This document shows, one piece after another, positions 42,201 through 49,268 of a stretch of 51,063 nt of DNA. The notes beneath the pieces were generated by a model that was not told where the DNA came from, searched no databases, and was given only the letters and a program-made list of their open reading frames with translations. The translations under genes were made by a program, and so were the position numbers. Within the stretch, counting starts at the first letter, position 1. Each line of letters begins with the position of its first letter. Location of the stretch: assembly GCA_037386965.1 (NCBI GenBank), contig JARRLN010000055.1:1-51063 (forward strand), in the 5' to 3' direction. Origin of the DNA: Nitrospirota bacterium (GTDB lineage Bacteria; Nitrospirota; Thermodesulfovibrionia; Thermodesulfovibrionales; JdFR-86).

Positions 42201-43370
42201 ATGCGTAGCGTTCCCCTCAAGGACGCGGTGGGCATGGTGCTGGCCCATGACATCACGGAAATCCGCCCGGGGGAGTTCAAGGGGCGAGCCTTCAGAAAGG
42301 GGCAGGTCATCCACCGGGAGGACATCTGCCATCTGCAGCGGCTGGGGAAGGAGAGCCTTTTCATCCTGGAGGTGGGCCCCGACGAGATGCACGAGGACGA
42401 GGCTGCCCGCGAGCTGGCCCATGCCCTTGCGGGCGAGGGCGTGGCCCCCGGGGGAGAGCCCAGGGAGGGCAAGATAGAGCTTGTGGCCGCACGGGACGGC
42501 CTCCTCAAGGTGCACGCGGGGGCCCTCCATGCTTTCAACATGCAGGGAGAGGTGATGTGCGCCTCCCTGCACACCAACACCGTGGTCAGAAAGGGCCGGG
42601 TCGTGGCTGCCACCCGCGCCATACCCCTCGTCATAAAGCGCTCCGCCCTGGACGAGGCCCTCGCGGCCGCCCGGAGCGCCCCCCGCGGGGTGCTCGAGGT
42701 CAAGCCCATGCGGCGGCCCCGCGCCGGCAAACCGGCTCTAAGCCTCGCCACACCCCGGCCACCCGGCGACACCTCCGATATTGTGGCCCCGCCCGGCGGT
42801 ACGTCTGGCACCATCATCGTGATCGTGCCCACGCCACGCCCTGGTAAGCCCTACGTGACCGCCAACACAAATGTCAACATCCGCAGCGGGCCGGGCAGCG
42901 CGTACCCCACGATTGGTTATATGGCTATCGATCTGAGTGGCGAGGTGGTGGGCCTTCATTACGTCCCCGACGAGGAGTCCGCCATCGAGGGCCGGATGAG
43001 GGAGCTTCTTGAGGCCGGGGCGGACCTCCTTATCACCACCGGGGGGATGTCCGTGGACCCCGACGATGTGACCCGCTTTGCCATCGCCCGGCTCGGGGCC
43101 ACCGGCATCGTCTACGGCTCCGCCGTGCTCCCCGGGGCCATGTTGCTGGTGGCCTACCTGGGAGAAGTCCCCGTCCTCGGGGTGCCCGCCTGCGGGCTGT
43201 ACCACCGGAGCACGGCCTTCGACCTGGTGCTTCCCCGCGTGCTGGCCGGTGAGCGCATCACCAGAGGCGACCTGGCCGCCCTGGGCCACGGCGGGCTCTG
43301 CCTGAACTGCCCCGAATGCCGATACCCCGTCTGCCCCTTCGGCAAGGGGGGCTCGGCCCCCTGCGGTTAA
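42201..43370 (+). CDS. MoeA-like molybdopterin-binding protein interrupted by an SH3-like segment
   Basis: A 389-residue protein. Residues 1-172 match molybdopterin-binding MoeA-like proteins (VPLKDAVGMVLAHDIT, RPGEFKGRAFRKG, RAIPLVI, LEVKPMRR). Residues about 250-389 again match (LLITTGGMSVDPDDVT, VLPGAMLLVAYLG, a C-terminal CLNCPECRYPVCPFGK cluster). Between them, about 42728-42950, is a Pro/Thr-rich stretch and a bacterial SH3 segment (VTANTNVNIRSGPGSAYPTI) where the family has its GNEVY-type strand-loop. This looks like foreign sequence in place of about 40 core residues, so activity is doubtful. ATG 42201 follows GAAGGGCGGG. The last eight codons and TAA derive from a repeat element. Confidence 0.75.
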   Translation: MRSVPLKDAVGMVLAHDITEIRPGEFKGRAFRKGQVIHREDICHLQRLGKESLFILEVGPDEMHEDEAARELAHALAGEGVAPGGEPREGKIELVAARDGLLKVHAGALHAFNMQGEVMCASLHTNTVVRKGRVVAATRAIPLVIKRSALDEALAAARSAPRGVLEVKPMRRPRAGKPALSLATPRPPGDTSDIVAPPGGTSGTIIVIVPTPRPGKPYVTANTNVNIRSGPGSAYPTIGYMAIDLSGEVVGLHYVPDEESAIEGRMRELLEAGADLLITTGGMSVDPDDVTRFAIARLGATGIVYGSAVLPGAMLLVAYLGEVPVLGVPACGLYHRSTAFDLVLPRVLAGERITRGDLAALGHGGLCLNCPECRYPVCPFGKGGSAPCG

Positions 43371-43420
43371 GGGGGGCGACGGCCCCCAGCGAGTGTCCAG
43401 ACACTTTTATTTTGTCCATC
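43365..43420 (+). repeat. GGGGGG..CCCCC / GTGTCCAGACAC repeat, copy 2
   Basis: TTAAGGGGGGCGACGGCCCCCAG followed by GTGTCCAGACACTTTT, as at 41827. It contains the TAA stop of the MoeA-like gene. An extra unit, AAGGGGGGCTCGGCCCCC, precedes it inside the gene. Confidence 0.65.
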
Positions 43421-43534
43421 GAAGCGGTGACGAAATAGTGGCTGCTCTGTTTAAGAAAACGGCTCCTGGCCTTGACGTGACGGAGGGTGCTGTGGTAGCT
43501 TGCCCTGTGCGGATTTCCGCTAAAGGAGGTGCCC

Positions 43535-43924
43535 TTGGCCAGGATAGTTTCCGCTTTGTTCGTATGCGCCCTCCTGCTTTCCGCCTGTTCCACCCAGGTA
43601 ACCCAGACGGGCAAGCAGGGGATTTTCACGGTAAAGATGAAAATCGAGAAAGGCGAGCTCAGGAAGGGCAAGAACCTGGTCGAATTGCGCGTAACCGGGC
43701 CGGACGGCAAGCCGGTGGAAGGCGCCTCTATAAATGTGAGTCCCTGGATGCCGGAGATGGGGCACGGCGTTCCATGGACCGTCAGGGTCCATGACAAGGG
43801 CGGCGGGGTCTATCGCACGAACCTGCTGTTGAGCATGGGCGGGCTTTGGGAAATCAGGCTGGACATAAAGGCGGGGGGCAAGTCCGACCGGGTCGTCTTT
43901 GTATTCCCCAACGTAAAGGAATAG
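43535..43924 (+). CDS. YtkA-like lipoprotein
   Basis: A 129-residue lipoprotein. The signal ends in LLSAC-S with the lipidated Cys near residue 17. The single YtkA/FixH-like domain has SPWMPEMGHGVPW (about residues 70-82), a GGGVYRTNLLLSMGG segment and a C-terminal strand with VVFVFPN. It strongly resembles the first domain of the exported protein at 14175-14972, so the two are probably paralogues. TTG 43535 is preferred over GTG 43529 because the latter overlaps the ribosome-binding site TAAAGGAGGTG. Possible copper- or haem-delivery role is inference. It is convergent with the TlpA-like gene. Confidence 0.82.
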   Translation: MARIVSALFVCALLLSACSTQVTQTGKQGIFTVKMKIEKGELRKGKNLVELRVTGPDGKPVEGASINVSPWMPEMGHGVPWTVRVHDKGGGVYRTNLLLSMGGLWEIRLDIKAGGKSDRVVFVFPNVKE

Positions 43925-43982
43925 GTACGAAAAGCCCCGCTCGCCAGGGGCGGTCCCCTTTAGCCGCCGGAGGGCGCTTCCC

Positions 43983-44480
43983 TCAATCGCCTTCTTTCAG
44001 TATTTCCTCCAGGGAGGTCTTCAGCTCCTCGTACGTGATGCCCCCGTAGTGCATCTTTGCTATCTTGCCCCCGGGCGTGACGAAAATGCCCACCGGGAAC
44101 GCCACCAGGTTCAGGTCCCCCACGATACCCGGGTCCTTGCCCGCGGGGAAGGTGAGGTCGTATTTCTCCACGAAGTCTTCCATCGCCCTATCGCCGCTTG
44201 CCACGAAGATGCCGATGAACTGCACCTTGCCCTTGAACTCCCGCCAGGCGCGCTCCACGTCCGGGGCCTCCCGCTTACAGGGCGGGCACCATGTGGCCAT
44301 GACGTTTACGAACAGGGGCGTGCCCCGGAGGTCCGCCGAGTCGATGGTCCTGCCGTCCATGGTGGTCAGGGTGAACGGAGGGAAAACTGCATCTTCCCGC
44401 GCATCGCCCGCCCTCGCAAGGGGGAGGAAAACCAGGAGTGCCGCAAGCAGAGCAAAAGCCGTGAGGACTTTTTTCATCAT
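43983..44480 (-). CDS. TlpA-like thiol-disulfide oxidoreductase
   Basis: A 165-residue exported thioredoxin-fold protein. After a signal peptide (Lys-Lys, Leu/Ala core, cleavage near ARA-GD) it has FPPFTLTTMDGRTI, the MATWCPPCKREAP active site (Cys65, Cys68) and an AFPVGIFVTPGG strand with the cis-Pro region. Such proteins reduce apocytochrome or copper-site cysteines in the periplasm, or support cytochrome maturation. ATG 44480 is followed immediately by a second ATG 44477. It lies downstream of the FadL gene, separated by a strong hairpin. A partner role for the MauG and YtkA proteins is speculative. Confidence 0.88.
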   Translation of the reverse strand: MMKKVLTAFALLAALLVFLPLARAGDAREDAVFPPFTLTTMDGRTIDSADLRGTPLFVNVMATWCPPCKREAPDVERAWREFKGKVQFIGIFVASGDRAMEDFVEKYDLTFPAGKDPGIVGDLNLVAFPVGIFVTPGGKIAKMHYGGITYEELKTSLEEILKEGD

Positions 44481-44507
44481 GTACCGCCGTCCTTCCGTCT
44501 TGAGATG

Positions 44508-44535
44508 AAAGAGGCGGCCTCCAGGCCGCCTCTTT
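44508..44535 (-). terminator. Hairpin between the FadL and TlpA-like genes
   Basis: A 13-bp stem AAAGAGGCGGCCT / AGGCCGCCTCTTT with a 2-base loop. Read on the minus strand it ends in a short T-run, so it may end the FadL transcript upstream of the TlpA-like gene. Confidence 0.7.
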
Positions 44536-44572
44536 CTATTATACACAGATTTCGGAGCCGGGGCTTTCGCCT

Positions 44573-45859
44573 CTAAAACCTCCAGGTGACGCCGAACTCC
44601 AGGCTGTTTTCGGAAAGCTGGGACTCCAGGGCCACGGGCCTGCCGAAGGGGTCCGTCCCGGACTCCGTCAGCGTCTCCGAGAAGGCATGCGTGTAGGCCA
44701 GGTTCATGGCGAAGTTGTTCGTAAACTCGTAGCCCACCCCGCCGGTGATGTGGTGCTGGACGATGGCGGGGAAACCGATAATCCGGAAAGTCTCATAGTA
44801 ATACCGCGGGAAGGGGGTTCCCTGGACCATGACAACGTCGTTGGGTCCGGAAACGCCGAAACTGCCGTCCCAGCCGTTGTTCTCGTCCACCGGGTTCTTG
44901 GCGTAATTGTAGCCCAGGCGGAGGGCCAGCTTGGGGACGGGCTTGTACTGCCCGCCCACGGCGACCACAAACTGGTCGTCCCAGCCGAAGTCCTCATAGC
45001 CTTTGGCGCCGCTCCAGTTGACCCACTTGCCGTCGACCTCGAGGAGGAGCTGCCCGGGCAGGGGCTCGAAAGCCACCCCCACGCCCACCTCCTGAGGGGA
45101 CTCCAGCTTCAGGTCGGCGTTCTGTCCATTTGCGGCGAGCACGTTCTTGTGGTCCACCGACTGCGGGGATTGATACGTCACGCCCAGGGAGAGCATGTCG
45201 GTGGCCTTGTAGATGGCCCCCACCTGCACGCCGGCGCCATAATTGAAAGAGGAGCCGTTTCTGAAATCCAGGGAAGAGTAGATGATCTGCACGCCCAGAC
45301 CTACCGAGAGCTTGTCGTTGACCAGGTAGGCGATGTTGGGCGAGAACTTCATGATCTGAAGCTGGGTGTACTCGCCGCTGGCAAGAGGGGCGAAAGGTCC
45401 CGCTCCCACGCCTGAGAAATCAAAAAATGTGGGGTCTTCGATAGCCGTATCCCGGTAGTCCACGCCCAGGCCGGAGACGCCGAAGGCCGCCAGGCCAAAC
45501 CGGAGCTTGGGGTTGATGGGCACGGAGAGGCCGAAGGCCGGGATGGCGTAGACCTTCTCGTCGCTGTCCGCATCGATGACGCCGACGCCCTGGATGGTGA
45601 TTTTCCCCTCCGGCGACGGCATGAAGAGCGTGCCGGCGAAGTTCACCTCCGAGCCGGGGCAGTACGGCCCGAAACACATCGCCGCCGGGTTGGAAAAGAC
45701 CGCGCTGATGGCGTCCTGGGGGGCGGCTATGCCCACCCCGCCCATGGCCCGGGCGATGGGACCCACGGCTATGAGGTTGTCACCATTTGTGGCCTGCGCC
45801 GTGGGCGCCAGGACGGCCACCATGCCACATACGAGCAAGATGCAGAGAATCCTTTTCAT
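44573..45859 (-). CDS. FadL/OmpP1/TodX family outer-membrane transporter
   Basis: A 428-residue outer-membrane beta-barrel protein. It has a signal peptide (cleavage near AQA-TN, residue 23), the hatch-domain start ARAMGGVGIAAPQDAISAVF, SNPAAM, alternating amphipathic strands throughout, and a C-terminal Phe in an FGVTWRF end typical of barrels. FadL proteins import long-chain fatty acids or other hydrophobic compounds. Ala-Met-Cys and a second Cys (about residues 61 and 66) are an unusual pair in this family. No adjacent fatty-acid genes are present, so the substrate is unknown. Confidence 0.9.
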   Translation of the reverse strand: MKRILCILLVCGMVAVLAPTAQATNGDNLIAVGPIARAMGGVGIAAPQDAISAVFSNPAAMCFGPYCPGSEVNFAGTLFMPSPEGKITIQGVGVIDADSDEKVYAIPAFGLSVPINPKLRFGLAAFGVSGLGVDYRDTAIEDPTFFDFSGVGAGPFAPLASGEYTQLQIMKFSPNIAYLVNDKLSVGLGVQIIYSSLDFRNGSSFNYGAGVQVGAIYKATDMLSLGVTYQSPQSVDHKNVLAANGQNADLKLESPQEVGVGVAFEPLPGQLLLEVDGKWVNWSGAKGYEDFGWDDQFVVAVGGQYKPVPKLALRLGYNYAKNPVDENNGWDGSFGVSGPNDVVMVQGTPFPRYYYETFRIIGFPAIVQHHITGGVGYEFTNNFAMNLAYTHAFSETLTESGTDPFGRPVALESQLSENSLEFGVTWRF

Positions 45860-46091
45860 GCTCCCTCCTTTTCGTTACCTCCCGGTTTTATTGAGATAAA
45901 AAGACTCTGCGCCCCTTGCGGGCCGCGGACATATTACCCCGTTCCCGGAAACCCCTACCGGACGCGCCCATGTCCATTGTGCAAAGAGTACCATGTCCGT
46001 CCCCGTTCGTCACCGACAAACACCGGCCGCCGGAGCATGCCGGGAAAATCGGTTCCGGCATATTAAAGGAAGGGGCGAGGGATTGTCAATA

Positions 46092-46128
46092 AGTTTCTAA
46101 ACAAAATATGGTTAAGGAGTTTCTAAAC
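46092..46128. promoter_or_regulatory. Pair of GTTTCTAAAC sites upstream of the tusA operon
   Basis: AGTTTCTAAAC occurs at 46092-46102 and 46118-46128. GTTT-N2-AAAC is palindromic, and the second copy ends two bases before the -35 region. This placement suits a regulator-binding site. Confidence 0.5.
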
Positions 46129-46130
46129 TG

Positions 46131-46159
46131 TAGAAATCCATAGCCAATTGTTTTATAAT
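46131..46159 (+). promoter_or_regulatory. Promoter candidate for the tusA-dsrE operon
   Basis: TAGAAA (46131-46136) and a perfect TATAAT (46154-46159) spaced 17 bases, 60 bases before tusA. The -35 is weak, which fits activation or repression through the sites at 46092-46128. The rest of the 45860-46218 gap holds no further clear signal. Confidence 0.5.
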
Positions 46160-46218
46160 AGGGCAAAATATGGGTAGAACGACCCGGAAAAAAAGGATAT
46201 AAACGAGGAGGGTAAGCA

Positions 46219-46440
46219 ATGGCAGAGAAACTGGATTTCAGGGGGATGGCATGCCCGATGCCCATCATGAAGACCGCCATGGCCTTCAAGAAGGCGGGCT
46301 CGGGCGAGGTCTTCGAAATCGTCTGCGACGACCCCGGCTTTGAGCCCGACATCAAGGCCTGGGTCGAGGAGACCGGAAACAAGCTTGACAACATCACCAA
46401 GGAAGGCAAGGACATCACGGCTACCGTGGTGAAGAAGTAG
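46219..46440 (+). CDS. tusA: TusA family sulfur carrier protein
   Basis: A 73-residue protein with the fold of TusA/SirA/YeeD. The conserved CPMP motif (Cys12) accepts sulfur as a persulfide. The start MAEKLDFRGMACPMP and the C-terminal IKAWVEETGNK pattern are typical, and the length is usual. TusA passes sulfur to thiolation enzymes or, in sulfur oxidisers, to the Dsr or sHdr system. It is the first gene of an operon with two DsrE-family genes. AACGAGGAGGG lies 4-12 bases before the ATG. Confidence 0.92.
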   Translation: MAEKLDFRGMACPMPIMKTAMAFKKAGSGEVFEIVCDDPGFEPDIKAWVEETGNKLDNITKEGKDITATVVKK

Positions 46441-46453
46441 GGGAGGTATCGTC

Positions 46454-47011
46454 ATGAGCGACGCACAGGTCACCGCCAACTCCGGCGTCACGGAGAAGAT
46501 AAAGGAACTGGAAGAAAGAATCGGCAAACTGGAGGGCAAGGATAACCAGCTTACCATGGTCCTGTTCAGCGGCGACTTCGACAAGGCCATGGCGGCCTTC
46601 ATCATCGCCAACGGCGCCTTGGCCATGGGCAAGGACGTGACCATCTTCGTCACCTTCTGGGGGCTGGACGTCATCAAGAAGGCGTCCTTCCGCACCTCCG
46701 GAAGGGGTTTCCTCGAGAAGATGGTCCTCTGGATGCGCCCCAAGGGCGCGGGCAAACTGGCCACCTCGAAGATGAACTTCGGCGGCATCGGCCCCAGACT
46801 CTTCCGCTACATGATGGGCAAGAAGAACGTCGAGCAGCTCGAGAGCCTCATCGAGATGGCCCGGGAGTTCGGCGTGCGCATCATCGGCTGCCAGATGTCC
46901 ATGGACGTCATGGGCATGAAGAAGGAGGACCTCCTGGACGGCGTGGAGGTGGGCGGCGTGGCCGCATTCCTCAGCAGCTCGTACAAATCCAACACAACAC
47001 TGTTCATATAA
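46454..47011 (+). CDS. DsrE family protein (DsrE3-like)
   Basis: A 185-residue protein. A short N-terminal coiled stretch with Glu/Lys leads into the DsrE/F fold: LTMVLFSGDFDKAMAAFIIA, VTIFVTFWGLDVIKKA, an insert with many Met/Lys, and EFGVRIIGCQMSMDVMGM with a conserved Cys146. The pattern matches DsrE3/DsrE2-type proteins, which exchange sulfur with TusA. It lies 13 bases after tusA. Membrane binding is unlikely. The reaction partner here is probably TusA, by context. Confidence 0.88.
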   Translation: MSDAQVTANSGVTEKIKELEERIGKLEGKDNQLTMVLFSGDFDKAMAAFIIANGALAMGKDVTIFVTFWGLDVIKKASFRTSGRGFLEKMVLWMRPKGAGKLATSKMNFGGIGPRLFRYMMGKKNVEQLESLIEMAREFGVRIIGCQMSMDVMGMKKEDLLDGVEVGGVAAFLSSSYKSNTTLFI

Positions 47012-47028
47012 TCGGAGGATAGGCACGC

Positions 47029-47391
47029 ATGGCGAAGATTGTCTACGTCGTCTCGGGCGACCCCAAAGTCAAGACGGAGAACGTCTCCGCAGTCATGGCC
47101 CAGGCCCTCACCGCCGTGAGCTTCGGCTACGACTGCGAGATATTCCTGATGGACGAGGCCGTCTGGATCGGCAAGAAAGGCGGGGTGCAGGGCGTGAAGT
47201 TCAAGACCTTCGAGCCCATCGAGGAAATGCTCGCAAACTTCATGGAGATGGAGGGCAAGGTCTATATCTGCCATCCCTCCAGCGACGCGCGGGACTTCCA
47301 CCAGGAGGACGCCATCGAGGGCATCACCTTCGTCAACGCCTCCAAGCTCCTGGAAAGCGGCAAGGAGGCCGACGCCCTCTTCACCTTTTAG
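47029..47391 (+). CDS. DsrE/DsrF-like protein
   Basis: A 120-residue protein of the DsrE-like fold. VVSGDPKVKTENVSAVMAQA, an EIFLMDEAVW strand and EGKVYICHPSSDARDF with Cys81 correspond to the family's core, and VNASKLLE follows. It is shorter than the previous gene product. It probably forms a heteromer or serves as another sulfur acceptor for TusA. It ends the operon, with a strong terminator 20 bases on. Confidence 0.82.
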   Translation: MAKIVYVVSGDPKVKTENVSAVMAQALTAVSFGYDCEIFLMDEAVWIGKKGGVQGVKFKTFEPIEEMLANFMEMEGKVYICHPSSDARDFHQEDAIEGITFVNASKLLESGKEADALFTF

Positions 47392-47410
47392 CCGGCTTTT
47401 AAAAAACAAG

Positions 47411-47440
47411 AAAGGGACCGCGAAGACGGTCCCTTTTTTT
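47411..47440 (+). terminator. Intrinsic terminator of the tusA-dsrE operon
   Basis: A 10-bp stem AAAGGGACCG / CGGTCCCTTT with a 6-base loop and seven T. Confidence 0.92.
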
Positions 47441-47614
47441 ACTCCGCGCAAGGAAGCGACGGAAAAGGCGAAGGTCTCGGCCTTCGCATTTACTCTCCAC
47501 CTCTGTTCCGGCACCGAATGCTTGCCGCAGCACGTACGGAAGAGAAAAAAGGTCGACCGGCGGGATGGGAGAAAAAGCGGCACGCCGGAGCCGCCCCGGT
47601 TTGGAAGGGCCCTT

Positions 47615-47953
47615 TCAGCCCTCCACTTTCTCGAATTTCTCGAAGAGCTTGCCGCCCTGGGCCATCTGCTCCGTCAGGACTTCCTTCATCAGCATGCAGG
47701 CCTTGGTGACCTTGGGGTTGCTCAGGCTGTAGTAGATGTTGACCCCTTCCCTGCGCGCCTTGAGGACGCCCTTGTGGCGCATGACGGCCAGGTGCTGGGA
47801 GACGTTGGCCTTCGGCACGCCCAGGATATCCACGAGGTCGGTGACGGTCTTCTCGCCGTTTTTGAGCGCGTGGATGATCTCCAGCCGCTTGGGGCTTGCC
47901 AGTGTCTTACAGACCTCGGCCTGAAGCTCGAATATGGTCTTATCGTTTCTCAT
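47615..47953 (-). CDS. ArsR family transcriptional regulator
   Basis: A 112-residue winged-helix regulator: ELQAEVCKTLASPKRLEII, VTDLVDILGVPKANVSQHL as the recognition helix region and VLKARREGVNIYYSL as the wing. It has only two cysteines, Cys15 and Cys86, no ArsR CVC motif. A two-cysteine pair is used by persulfide-sensing ArsR proteins such as SqrR, BigR and sHdrR, and the gene converges on the tusA-dsrE operon; both facts favour sulfur sensing. The promoter's -10 box is five bases from the ATG, so the message is probably leaderless. The target operator may be the GTTTCTAAAC sites at 46092-46128. Confidence 0.88.
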   Translation of the reverse strand: MRNDKTIFELQAEVCKTLASPKRLEIIHALKNGEKTVTDLVDILGVPKANVSQHLAVMRHKGVLKARREGVNIYYSLSNPKVTKACMLMKEVLTEQMAQGGKLFEKFEKVEG

Positions 47954-47958
47954 AATCT

Positions 47959-47988
47959 ATAATATTCCCAACCCGCCGAATTGGTCAA
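47959..47988 (-). promoter_or_regulatory. Promoter of the arsR-type gene, leaderless layout
   Basis: On the minus strand TTGACC (47983-47988), 18 bases, TATTAT (47959-47964). The ATG begins at 47953, so the expected transcription start falls at or within the start codon and no ribosome-binding site is seen. Confidence 0.6.
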
Positions 47989-48015
47989 GTAGTTCTGCAA
48001 CTCCGAAAGGCCCCC

Positions 48016-48360
48016 TCAGAACGCGCCGGGAAGGTGCTCCACACGGGGGGAGCCGTCCCGCTCGAGGAAGACCGTCACGACGTCGAACCTGACGGGGGGC
48101 TCCGGCCGGAGCCTGCTCAGGTAGGAAAGGGCGGTCTGGCGAATCTTCTCCTGCTTGCGCGTGTCCACGGCCTCCAGGGCGTCGCCGAACCTTCTGGCCC
48201 GCCTGGTCTTCACCTCCACGAAGACCACCACCTCGCCGTCCCGGGCGATGAGGTCCACCTCGCCGGAGGGACCGCGCCAGTTGCGCGCGAGGAGCCTGTA
48301 GCCCTTCTTCTCGAGGAACGCCCCGGCCAGGCCCTCCCCCTTATCGCCCAGGCTCCGCAC
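48016..48360 (-). CDS. UPF0102 (YraN) family endonuclease-like protein
   Basis: A 114-residue protein with the YraN signature: GEGLAGAFLEKKGYRLLARNW, then GEVDLIARDGEVVVFVEVKTRR, where the Glu-x9-Asp-...-Glu-Val-Lys residues form a PD-(D/E)xK-like nuclease site, and VRFDVVTVFLE at the end. Family members are linked to Holliday-junction or DNA-uptake processes but are not well characterised. ATG 48360 lies within the end of the Toprim-protein gene, an overlap of 20 bases. Complete. Confidence 0.92.
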   Translation of the reverse strand: MRSLGDKGEGLAGAFLEKKGYRLLARNWRGPSGEVDLIARDGEVVVFVEVKTRRARRFGDALEAVDTRKQEKIRQTALSYLSRLRPEPPVRFDVVTVFLERDGSPRVEHLPGAF

Positions 48361-48862
48361 TGCCCTCCAGGTTGCTCAGCAGGCGGGGAATGCCCTCCAC
48401 GTCCTTGGTGTCCTTCTGGCAGAGGACCTTCAGCATGTTCCTCACCGGGGCGAACTCCTCCCAGTGCCCCTTCAGGTCCGTGCCCACCTGCCGCATGAGC
48501 TTCTCGCCCACGGTGTCCCAGTCCATCAGGAGCACCACCCTCCGGTAGCGGAGCGCGATGTCCTCGCAGAAGTCGTAGACCGACTTGCCCCGGTGGAAGG
48601 TGATAATCTCCCCCAGCATGCCCAGGCGCCGGAGGGCCCGCTCGTCCCGCCGCCCCTCCACGATGATGGGCACCATGCGGTTTATCTCCTGCAGGTCCTC
48701 GAGGACCTCCCGCAGGCGTTCCGCCCTCTCGACGTCCTCGACGGTGGGCGGATAAAATCCGTTCTTCCTTCCGTTCTTCCTGTTGTTGTCGGGTCTCACG
48801 GCTTTCACTGAAAGGGACCCCGGGCCGGGCCCCGGACTATTCCCCCCAGGCGGGGCGTGCAT
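48341..48862 (-). CDS. Toprim domain-containing protein
   Basis: A 173-residue protein. The Toprim core is visible as PIIVEGRRDERALRRLG (about residues 65-81, with the catalytic Glu), an EDIALRY segment and VVLLMDWDTVGEKL with the Asp-x-Asp metal site (about 111-124). It is a small Toprim protein of the type found in archaea and bacteria with unassigned roles in DNA or RNA processing. The first 25 residues are Pro/Gly/Arg-rich and may be non-coding; a GTG at 48808 is an alternative start with no better ribosome-binding site. Overlap with yraN suggests a coupled pair of nucleic-acid enzymes. Confidence 0.8.
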   Translation of the reverse strand: MHAPPGGNSPGPGPGSLSVKAVRPDNNRKNGRKNGFYPPTVEDVERAERLREVLEDLQEINRMVPIIVEGRRDERALRRLGMLGEIITFHRGKSVYDFCEDIALRYRRVVLLMDWDTVGEKLMRQVGTDLKGHWEEFAPVRNMLKVLCQKDTKDVEGIPRLLSNLEGSAEPGR

Positions 48863-48882
48863 GTGCGCCGGGGCGGCGGGCT

Positions 48883-49113
48883 TTACTCGATGGCAACGAA
48901 GGTCTCGGTCCGGGTGAGCCCCTTTATCTTCCTGATGTCCTTCAGTATCTTGTTGAATATCTCGTTGGTGTCGGCCCCTTCAAGCACCAGGGCGATGTCG
49001 TACTGTCCCGTCACGGCGTCCGCCATGGCGACCCCCTTGGTGCCGCGGAGCGTGTCGCGGATGCTCTTTTCCTTCCCCGGCAGCACATTGCTCAGCATGT
49101 AGACTCTCGCCAT
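48883..49113 (-). CDS. Stand-alone Lrp/AsnC ligand-binding (RAM) domain protein
   Basis: A 76-residue protein matching the C-terminal domain of Lrp/AsnC regulators: VYMLSNVLPGKEKSIRDTL, TGQYDIALVLEGADTNEI and GLTRTETFVAIE. There is no DNA-binding helix-turn-helix. Such SraA-type proteins are thought to bind amino acids or modulate partner enzymes. The ATG follows GAGGAGGCGCC, a good ribosome-binding site. The upstream gap to the MATE gene (49114-49268) holds no other feature I can support. Confidence 0.88.
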   Translation of the reverse strand: MARVYMLSNVLPGKEKSIRDTLRGTKGVAMADAVTGQYDIALVLEGADTNEIFNKILKDIRKIKGLTRTETFVAIE

Positions 49114-49268
49114 GGCGCCTCCTCGTCTCTCAGCATTCTCTCAGGGTCTTTCCGAAACGGTTGAAGGTGCAATGAAACGCCCCCAGATTTACTTTATCAC
49201 ACATTTCCGAAAAGATAAAGATTGCCGACGGCGCAAGGACATAGCCGCTTCCCGCCCCGAGAACTCTC

